A DNA stretch of 11,001 nucleotides from Pseudobdellovibrionaceae bacterium. Lineage in GTDB: Bacteria > Bdellovibrionota > Bdellovibrionia > Bdellovibrionales > Bdellovibrionaceae. The stretch spans positions 1 through 11,001 of the forward strand of contig JACMRP010000198.1 in the NCBI GenBank assembly GCA_014376325.1. The letters are read 5' to 3'. Below, piece by piece: positions 5,257-11,001 of this stretch (within the stretch, counting starts at the first letter, position 1; each line of letters opens with the position of its first letter). The notes under the pieces are model-generated. The model was given only the letters and a program-made list of their open reading frames with translations, had not been told where the DNA came from and made no database searches. The position numbers and the translations under genes are program-made.

Positions 5257-7422
5257 ATGGAAGAAAATCAACTGAATCAAAATCGCCGACATTTTTTATC
5301 TGGATCTATCGCCGTCACTGGCGGACTGGTCGTTTCATTTTATCTTCCGGGTAAAATGGCGCGCGCACTCGCTGCGGAACCTGCAAATGCGGCGGCGGTC
5401 TATCCGCCTAATGCGTTTATTCAAATCGCCCCTGATAATTCGATCACGATCGTAATCAACCGTTTAGAAATGGGCCAGGGAGTAAATACGTCGTTGGCGC
5501 AATTGATTGCGGAAGAGCTCGAATGTGACTGGAAATCCATTCGCTCTATTTCGGCCCCGGTGGATCCGGTGTACAACGCCGTCGGAATGCCGATTCAAAT
5601 GACGGGCGGTTCTAACGCCCTTCGCACATCTTGGGAGCAACACCGTGTCATCGGCGCTTCGATGCGCGAGATGTTGAAGTCTGCGGCCGCCGCTCGGTGG
5701 AACGTATCCGTCAAAGATGTCCGTGCCGAAAACGGATTTATTATTAGTTCTAAGAATGACCAAAAACTTTCTTTCGGAGATCTTGCGGAAAGTGCCGCGA
5801 AGTTACCGTTGCCGCAAAATCCGCCATTAAAATCGAGCAAAAATTTTAAATTTATCGGGAAATCGATTCCGCGTACGGATGCGCTCGAAAAAACAAACGG
5901 CAAAGCGATCTTTGGAATGGACGTCAGAACTCCAGGAATGCTGTACGTCGCGATCGCGCGGCCTTCATTAGAGTCCGCGACGTTGGCCTCTTTTAATGCG
6001 AAGGCGGCAAGCCAAGTTAAAGGCGTGTCTAAAGTTGTTCGTTTCGGTAACAAGGTGGCGGTTCTTGCATCGAACTCGCACATCGCTCGAAAAGCTTGTG
6101 ACGCGCTGATTTTGAAATGGGATTATGGCGTCAATAAAAGCGCTTCCGATCAAAGCTTTATGAATAATTTTAAGGACGCTGGGAAAAAACTGGGTCTCGT
6201 GACCGAAGAGCGCGGTCAAGTCGAAGCCGAAATGAAAAAAGCCACGAACGTGGTCAATCTTGAATACGAATTTCCGTTTCTAGCGCACGCGACGATGGAA
6301 CCGATGAACTGCACGGTGCGCTTTGACGGAAAGACGGCCGACATCTGGGCAGGTCACCAAATGCCAACCACAGATCTGATGGCCGCAAGCAAAGCGCTCG
6401 GTCTTGCCCCGGAAAGAATCAATATCCACACGGTCTTTGCCGGTGGTAGTTTCGGTCGACGCGCAAGTAAAACTTCGGATTACGTTGTCGAAGCGTGCAC
6501 GCTCGCGAAAATCGTAAAAAAACCTTTGAAAGTTGTATGGTCTCGCGAAGACGATATGCGTGGCGGATATTACCGCCCGATGAATTTTCATAAAGTGACT
6601 TTAGGACTAGATGAAAAAAATAATCTGATCGCTTGGGATCATCACGTGATTGGCCAGTCGATCATGAAGGGATCTCCGTTTGAGGCTTTCATGCGAGGCC
6701 CCGTCGAAGAGCCCGTTGTCGAAGGTGTTCATCATACTCCATATAAGCTTCCGGTGTTCCGTTGCCAGCAGAGTTTGATGACGACACCGGTTCAGTCTTT
6801 GTGGTGGCGTTCCGTAGGCAACACCCATACCGCCTACGTAATGGAAACCGCGATCGATGAGCTTGCGGAAAAATCGGGGAAGGATGTTTTCGAATATCGC
6901 AGAAAACTTCTCAAAGATTCTCCGAGGCAGATAGCGATTCTAGACATCCTAGAAAAGAAAATGAAATCGAATCAGAAGTCATTACCTGAAGGACACGCTT
7001 TCGGTTTGGCACTCCACGAATCTTTCGAAAGTGTGGTCGGTCATTTGGTCGACGTATCGATGGTTAACGGTCATCCAAAAGTTCACCGGGTCTGGAGTGG
7101 CGTGCACTGCGGACAAGTCGTTAATCCTGAAACCGCCAAGACTCAAGTTGAAGGCGCAATTGTTTTTGGATTGTCCTCGCTGTGGCAACAAATCCAGTTA
7201 AAGGACGGCGAAATCGTGCAGAAGAATTTTGACACTTTTCCAGTGCTAAGAATCCAAGATATGCCGGTCGTCGACGTAAACTTCGTCCAGAGCAATGATC
7301 CACCCACGGGACTTGGTGAACCAGGAGTTCCGCCGGTCGCGCCGGCCGTCGCAAATGCCATGTACAGACTGACCCAGAAGAGACTGCGCGTATTGCCATT
7401 CTCTCCAGAAGCGAAAGCTTAG
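5257..7422 (+). CDS. iorB: IorB-type molybdopterin-binding catalytic subunit, Tat-exported, 721 aa
   Basis: This is the catalytic subunit of the xanthine oxidase family, isoquinoline 1-oxidoreductase/aldehyde oxidase branch. Such enzymes hydroxylate a heteroaromatic ring or oxidise an aldehyde with oxygen from water, using molybdopterin cytosine dinucleotide. Seen: a twin-arginine signal (NRRHFLSGS, 9-17, then a hydrophobic stretch to about residue 31), a cofactor-binding segment GQGVNTSLAQ (74-83), GGSNALRTSWEQHR (117-130), the small a/b-hammerhead domain (about 205-292), GGSFGRR (396-402), and GLGEPGVPPVAP (685-696) with the catalytic base Glu688. All expected cofactor-contact regions are present, so it looks intact. 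The length fits the family. The substrate cannot be inferred: family members accept isoquinoline, nicotinate-like rings or aldehydes. The ribosome binding site is weak (AGG near 5250), so coupling to iorA, 6 nt upstream, is likely. A diheme cytochrome gene follows 6 nt downstream. Confidence 0.93.
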   Translation: MEENQLNQNRRHFLSGSIAVTGGLVVSFYLPGKMARALAAEPANAAAVYPPNAFIQIAPDNSITIVINRLEMGQGVNTSLAQLIAEELECDWKSIRSISAPVDPVYNAVGMPIQMTGGSNALRTSWEQHRVIGASMREMLKSAAAARWNVSVKDVRAENGFIISSKNDQKLSFGDLAESAAKLPLPQNPPLKSSKNFKFIGKSIPRTDALEKTNGKAIFGMDVRTPGMLYVAIARPSLESATLASFNAKAASQVKGVSKVVRFGNKVAVLASNSHIARKACDALILKWDYGVNKSASDQSFMNNFKDAGKKLGLVTEERGQVEAEMKKATNVVNLEYEFPFLAHATMEPMNCTVRFDGKTADIWAGHQMPTTDLMAASKALGLAPERINIHTVFAGGSFGRRASKTSDYVVEACTLAKIVKKPLKVVWSREDDMRGGYYRPMNFHKVTLGLDEKNNLIAWDHHVIGQSIMKGSPFEAFMRGPVEEPVVEGVHHTPYKLPVFRCQQSLMTTPVQSLWWRSVGNTHTAYVMETAIDELAEKSGKDVFEYRRKLLKDSPRQIAILDILEKKMKSNQKSLPEGHAFGLALHESFESVVGHLVDVSMVNGHPKVHRVWSGVHCGQVVNPETAKTQVEGAIVFGLSSLWQQIQLKDGEIVQKNFDTFPVLRIQDMPVVDVNFVQSNDPPTGLGEPGVPPVAPAVANAMYRLTQKRLRVLPFSPEAKA

Positions 7423-7428
7423 GGCGAT

Positions 7429-8019
7429 ATGAACAGCTTCATACCTAAAATGATTTTCTGTTGCGGGATTTTTTTATCCGGGACTGTTTTGGCCGCCCCG
7501 TTGAAGGCGGAGGCGAAAGCGCTCGGACAAAAAGAAAGTTCCTTGCAATTTTTTAATCAAGCGGCAGCGGTATTTCAGCATCCGAGATGTATCAACTGCC
7601 ATCCTTCAGGCGAACAGCCGCATCAGGGCATGGATCAACACGTGCACATCATGAATGTTCAGCGCGGCGTTGGCGACAACGGAGCGGTTGGCATGAAGTG
7701 CGCCACCTGTCACGGCAACGAAAATAATAAATACTCGGGCGTTCCCGGAGCGCCTCATTGGCAATTGGCTCCGAAAGAGATGGCCTGGGAAGGTCTTTCG
7801 AAAGGAGATCTTTGTCGTAAACTAAAGGATCCAAAAAATCCGGGGATGTTTGCTGGAGGAAAAACCAAAGAAGAGTTCATAAAACATAATGCAGAGGACA
7901 AGCTGGTCGGCTGGGGATGGAACCCAGGGACTGAACGTGAGCCCGCGCCGATGAACCAAAAAAAGTTCGGCCAGATCATTGCCAAATGGATCAATACCGG
8001 AGCAGAATGCCCGGAATAG
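7429..8019 (+). CDS. Secreted diheme c-type cytochrome, probable IorAB electron acceptor, 196 aa
   Basis: The protein has a signal peptide (1-22, ending LAA) and two covalent heme motifs, CINCH (54-58) and CATCH (91-95), so it should be a periplasmic diheme cytochrome c. His and Met residues between them (His65, His71, His73, Met75) and after the second motif (Met118, Met140) are candidate axial ligands. The segment QHPRCINCHPSGEQPHQG resembles cytochromes found beside IorAB-like genes, but I cannot align it here. By position (6 nt after iorB, 12 nt before the cofactor-maturation gene) and location it is the obvious acceptor for electrons from the IorA clusters, passing them to a terminal oxidase or another carrier. 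That role is inference. AGGG (7421-7424) overlaps the iorB stop and serves as ribosome binding site. Membrane segments are absent apart from the signal. Confidence 0.9.
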   Translation: MNSFIPKMIFCCGIFLSGTVLAAPLKAEAKALGQKESSLQFFNQAAAVFQHPRCINCHPSGEQPHQGMDQHVHIMNVQRGVGDNGAVGMKCATCHGNENNKYSGVPGAPHWQLAPKEMAWEGLSKGDLCRKLKDPKNPGMFAGGKTKEEFIKHNAEDKLVGWGWNPGTEREPAPMNQKKFGQIIAKWINTGAECPE

Positions 8020-8031
8020 TCGGAGACTGTC

Positions 8032-9537
8032 ATGCGGGACTTGGTCGAAATCACAAATTTTATTCAGCGCCGTCCGGACCAAAAGTTAATACTTTGTACT
8101 TTGGTTCGGAAGAGCGGATCTAGTTACCGCGGTGTCGGAAGTAAAAAAGTCATTGCCCTGTCCGGCGAAACCAGCGGGTTGCTCAGCGGCGGTTGTTTAG
8201 AAAACGCCATCGAGATGAGCGCCAAAGAAAAGTTCAAACAATTACCTTACGTCGAATCCTTCAGCACGCTTGCCGACGAAGATCGTTTGCTCGGCTACCA
8301 AACGGGCTGTAAAGGGGTCATCGATGTCTTGTTCGAAGAAGTTGATCGTGAAAAGCTATACTTGCAGATTCCCTTTGGCGTTCCCCGTTTGGCAGTCGGG
8401 GTCGAAGTTAGTTTAGAAGGCCCCACATTAGGCCAGCGAAAATTCGTGAAGAATTTGAATCTAAAAGACGAAAACGCCCTGGTTGAAAAATGGATTTCAC
8501 CTTTGCACTTAGTGTTGATTGGCTGCGGTGCGGACGCGGATGCGTATCTTCCAATCGCGAGATCCTTGGGTTGGTCGGTTCAACTTATCGACTACAGGGG
8601 CGACCTAGCAACTGCGGAAAGATTTCCAGGCGAAAATGTCCAGCACCTTGCCGTGGATAAAATCGCGCAAAGTGTGTCCCAGGGTACGCATGTGGCAGTT
8701 GTGTTGATGACTCATAATTACGAAGCCGATATGGAAATACTTTTAGGCATGAAGGAACACCGGATCGGGTACCTCGGATGCCTTGGGCCGTTCACGCGGT
8801 ATGAACGCTTGCAAAAAGATTTGCTGAATTTGCATGATGTTAAACTTGCACAACATTTGAAATCCGTGGTGTCCGCGCCGATCGGATTATTTACTCATTG
8901 CAATTCTCCGGAAACAATCGCGCTTTCGGTCATTGCGCAAATTCAAGAGCGGCTTATAGAAACCAAATCCGCGAACGTCTGGACGATGATTTTGGCGGCC
9001 GGCGATTCGAAGCGATTCAAAGGCGTGAAGGCCTTGGCGCAGTGGCGGGGAAACACTTTGATCGCCCGCGCATTGAAGACGGCAAACGCTTTTTCGGGCT
9101 CGTCGACGATGGTGGTGAAGGGCGGCCATGCAGAACAAATTGCGCCTGATCTGGCGGGTACTCATCAAATATGGAACGAACTCTGGAGCGAAGGCATGGG
9201 CACATCGATCGCGAAGGGTGTCACCACCATTCGGCGGTTGGACCCGAATGTTGCTTTCATTATCGTTCTTCCGGTGGATCAACCTTTCGTCGACGACAGT
9301 CACCTGAATGAACTTCTACGTGAAAGTCAGAAGACCGGACGTTGCGTGTTAACTGCCGGAGAAAATTATATGGGTCCACCCGCGATCATCCCGCGAAAGT
9401 TTTTTGAACGTGCCGAAGCGCTGACCGGGGAGCGCGGGCTTAAATCCACATTAGGGGAAGGCGAGTGGGCCGTGATTGCAGGAGATGAAGCTGCCGTCGA
9501 TCTAGATACACCCGAAGAACTCGAGATTTACCGATGA
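8032..9537 (+). CDS. XdhC-MocA fusion: Mo-cofactor cytidylyltransferase and insertion chaperone, 501 aa
   Basis: Two maturation proteins are joined. Residues 1-305 are XdhC-like: GSSYRGVGSK (29-38), SGGCLE (52-57), TGCKGVIDVLFE (91-102), a Rossmann domain beginning LIGCGADADAYLP (162-174) and LIDYR (185-189), MTHNYEAD (226-233), YLGCLGPFTRYERL (247-260) and NSPETIALSVIAQI (291-304). Residues 317-501 are a MobA/MocA-type NTP transferase: LAAGDSKRFKGVKAL (321-335), EGMGTSI (387-393), PVDQP (414-418) and VDLDTPEEL (489-497). XdhC binds finished cofactor and helps sulfurate and insert it; MocA attaches CMP to molybdopterin. IorB-type enzymes use the CMP form, so the fusion probably makes and delivers it to IorB in the cytoplasm before Tat export. 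The usual GD-x-G near 466-470 reads GERGL here, a deviation. GGAG (8022-8025) is the ribosome binding site; the stop overlaps the patatin start (ATGA). Confidence 0.9.
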   Translation: MRDLVEITNFIQRRPDQKLILCTLVRKSGSSYRGVGSKKVIALSGETSGLLSGGCLENAIEMSAKEKFKQLPYVESFSTLADEDRLLGYQTGCKGVIDVLFEEVDREKLYLQIPFGVPRLAVGVEVSLEGPTLGQRKFVKNLNLKDENALVEKWISPLHLVLIGCGADADAYLPIARSLGWSVQLIDYRGDLATAERFPGENVQHLAVDKIAQSVSQGTHVAVVLMTHNYEADMEILLGMKEHRIGYLGCLGPFTRYERLQKDLLNLHDVKLAQHLKSVVSAPIGLFTHCNSPETIALSVIAQIQERLIETKSANVWTMILAAGDSKRFKGVKALAQWRGNTLIARALKTANAFSGSSTMVVKGGHAEQIAPDLAGTHQIWNELWSEGMGTSIAKGVTTIRRLDPNVAFIIVLPVDQPFVDDSHLNELLRESQKTGRCVLTAGENYMGPPAIIPRKFFERAEALTGERGLKSTLGEGEWAVIAGDEAAVDLDTPEELEIYR

Positions 9538-10688
9538 AAGAAGAACCAGGACGCTCGCATACCCGCTACGGATTAGTGCTGACCGGGGGTGGTGCGCGCG
9601 CCGCTTATCAAGTCGGAGCGTTGAAGGCGATCGCCGAAATCACCGCGTTTGATAAAAATCCGTTTCGAATTATTTCTGGTTATTCTGCTGGCGCCATTAA
9701 CGGAACTTGGCTCGGAAGCCGTAGCGAAAGCTTTTTGGCCGCGACCCAAGGCATGTGGCATGAATGGTCGAAAATCACTTCTAAGAGGATCTTCAATACC
9801 AAAGCGCCGAATGTTTTTATCATCGCGCTACGTTGGATTCGCGACCGGGTCATGGGCGGAATGCAAGGCCGACACGCGATTAATTATTTGTTGGACACGA
9901 CGCCGCTGAGTAAATTTATCCGCACGCGGATTGATTTTGATTCATTGGAAGAACACATTAAATCCGGACAAATTCATGCGGTCTCGGTAACGGCCGCTAA
10001 TTACAACACTGGCCATTCGGTGACATTCTTTTCGAGTCGGGAAGAAATTGAAAATTGGGAAACATTAAATCGCATCAGTCACCGAACAAAAATTTCTGCG
10101 GACCACGTTCTGGCTTCTTCCGCGATACCGGTGTTTTTTCCGCCGGTAAAGATTGAAGAAGCGCATTACGGCGACGGCATGGTCCGCTTGAACACTCCGC
10201 TCAGTGCCGCCGTTCGCCTCGGGGCAGATAAGTTGCTCGTCATCGGGATTCGCGGCCCAAGCTCCACCAGCAAACCCGCAGTGGCTAATTCTGACGTGAC
10301 TCTTGGGGAGATCGCCGGAACCGTGTTGAATGGTTTATTTTTTGACTCTTTGGACGCAGACATCGCGCGGTTAGAACGCATCAACCGAGCAATGTCTTCG
10401 ATCACGGAAGAAGAGCGTATATTACAGCCGGATCATCTGCGATTTATTCCGCTGTTGAATTTGCGTCCCACACAAGAAGTCGGCGACATGTCGGGTGACG
10501 AATTAAACCGTCTGCCGATGATGCTCCGTTTTTTGCTGAAGGGCATCGGACTGAAAGCGAACAAGGGCTTGGACCTGCTCAGTTATCTCTCCTTTGAGCC
10601 GAAGTATCTAAATGCTTTGCTAGAGCTCGGTTACAAAGATACGATGGCCCGCAGGACCGAGATCCGGTCTTTTTTCGATCTTGAATAA
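9534..10688 (+). CDS. Patatin-like phospholipase, 384 aa
   Basis: Patatin enzymes are Ser-Asp dyad acyl hydrolases acting on phospholipids or other acyl esters. Seen: the oxyanion-hole loop TGGGARAAYQ (17-26), the nucleophile elbow G49-Y-S51-A-G53 in the FRIISGYSAGAING segment, and the dyad aspartate in YGDG (212-215, Asp214). All catalytic elements are present. A C-terminal region of about 140 residues (240-384) lies beyond the patatin core and carries no motif that I recognise. There is no signal peptide, so it is cytoplasmic, or exported by an unrecognised route. Its start codon overlaps the stop of the XdhC-MocA gene (ATGA, 9534-9537), indicating translational coupling. The next gene starts 14 nt after its stop. 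Its link to the molybdenum enzyme is not explained; lipid remodelling, or hydrolysis of an ester to release the substrate, are two possibilities. Confidence 0.9.
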   Translation: MKEEPGRSHTRYGLVLTGGGARAAYQVGALKAIAEITAFDKNPFRIISGYSAGAINGTWLGSRSESFLAATQGMWHEWSKITSKRIFNTKAPNVFIIALRWIRDRVMGGMQGRHAINYLLDTTPLSKFIRTRIDFDSLEEHIKSGQIHAVSVTAANYNTGHSVTFFSSREEIENWETLNRISHRTKISADHVLASSAIPVFFPPVKIEEAHYGDGMVRLNTPLSAAVRLGADKLLVIGIRGPSSTSKPAVANSDVTLGEIAGTVLNGLFFDSLDADIARLERINRAMSSITEEERILQPDHLRFIPLLNLRPTQEVGDMSGDELNRLPMMLRFLLKGIGLKANKGLDLLSYLSFEPKYLNALLELGYKDTMARRTEIRSFFDLE

Positions 10689-10702
10689 TGAAGGAGTCTT
10701 TT

Positions 10703-11001
10703 ATGAAATTTTTTAATTTAATCATTTTGAGCTGCGCAATTTTTGGTTTTACGTCGGGCGCGATGGCAGAGTTAAAGGTCAACGAGGCGGCGCCAGTGTT
10801 CACCGCTAAGACTCAAGAAAACAAAGACTTCGATTTAAACAGCCGCAAGGGCAAGTGGACCGTTTTGTATTTTTACCCGAAGGCCGGAACTCCGGGTTGC
10901 ACGAAACAAGCCTGCGCGTTTCGCGATAACATCAAAAAAATCCGTGCTCAAGGTGCGGATGTCGTTGGTATCAGTGCCGACACGGTGGCCGAACAAGCCG
11001 A
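10703..11001 (+). CDS. bcp: Secreted peroxiredoxin, Bcp/PrxQ type, N-terminal part
   Basis: The gene runs off the right edge; 99 codons are visible. A strong Shine-Dalgarno AAGGAG (10691-10696) lies 6 nt before the ATG at 10703, which is preferred over an in-frame ATG at 10688 that would place that site inside the coding region. The protein has a signal peptide (MKFFNLIILSCAIFGFTSGA, cleavage after MA at 22) and then the thioredoxin-fold Prx start (VNEAAPVFTAK) and YFYPKAGTPGCTKQACAFRD (57-74). Cys66 is the peroxidatic cysteine and Cys71, five residues on, the resolving cysteine of the 1-Cys/2-Cys Bcp type. It should reduce hydrogen peroxide or organic peroxides, here in the periplasm rather than the usual cytosol. 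Being last in an operon for a molybdenum hydroxylase, it may handle peroxide formed by that enzyme or lipid peroxides. Confidence 0.9.
   Translation, partial: MKFFNLIILSCAIFGFTSGAMAELKVNEAAPVFTAKTQENKDFDLNSRKGKWTVLYFYPKAGTPGCTKQACAFRDNIKKIRAQGADVVGISADTVAEQA

Noticed and set aside
5595..6083. 162-codon open frame on the minus strand inside iorB
   Set aside because: It is opposite a well-supported enzyme with catalytic motifs, has no ribosome binding site, and its translation shows no domain.
8887..9303. 138-codon open frame on the minus strand inside the XdhC-MocA gene
   Set aside because: It is an antisense shadow of a gene whose motifs are all on the plus strand.
9534..10688. Secreted patatin (type V-like autotransporter) reading
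   Set aside because: There is no signal peptide and no POTRA or barrel pattern in the C-terminal region.

Overview
The window looks like a chromosomal stretch from a Gram-negative bacterium of roughly balanced base composition. It encodes Sec and Tat export signals, a probable outer-membrane barrel protein, a periplasmic murein endopeptidase and a periplasmic c-type cytochrome. Gene style and content would fit Bdellovibrionota or a related group, but nothing seen here proves the taxon. No tRNA, rRNA, CRISPR array, insertion sequence or phage gene was found.

Layout. (1) 1-2684, minus strand: a tight four-gene operon, read right to left. It holds a cytosolic alpha/beta hydrolase, an exported alpha/beta hydrolase, an exported protein with a CYTH-like signature, and the N-terminus of a YdiI/PaaI-type hotdog acyl-CoA thioesterase that leaves the window at base 1. 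(2) 2762-3523, plus strand: an exported probable outer-membrane protein with a TTG start, divergent from that operon. (3) 3528-4340, minus strand: a MepA-family (peptidase M74) endopeptidase, convergent with the barrel gene (4-nt gap), with a near-perfect -10 box so close to its ATG that its mRNA may be leaderless. (4) 4341-4797: a regulatory hub with a plus-strand promoter, several inverted repeats that could form alternative structures, a 42-residue single-pass membrane protein, and a second leader with a hairpin next to the iorA ribosome binding site. (5) 4798-11001, plus strand: a six-gene operon whose members are spaced by at most 14 nt or overlap.

The plus-strand operon is the centre of the window. 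It encodes an IorA-type [2Fe-2S] subunit, a Tat-exported IorB-type molybdopterin subunit, a secreted diheme cytochrome c that probably takes the electrons, and an XdhC-MocA fusion that probably makes and delivers the molybdopterin cytosine dinucleotide cofactor. A patatin-like lipase follows, coupled by an ATGA overlap, and then a secreted Bcp/PrxQ-type peroxiredoxin, cut by the window end. Together they read as a self-contained periplasmic molybdenum hydroxylase module (enzyme, electron acceptor, cofactor maturation, peroxide defence). The substrate cannot be read from sequence, and the role of the patatin is open.
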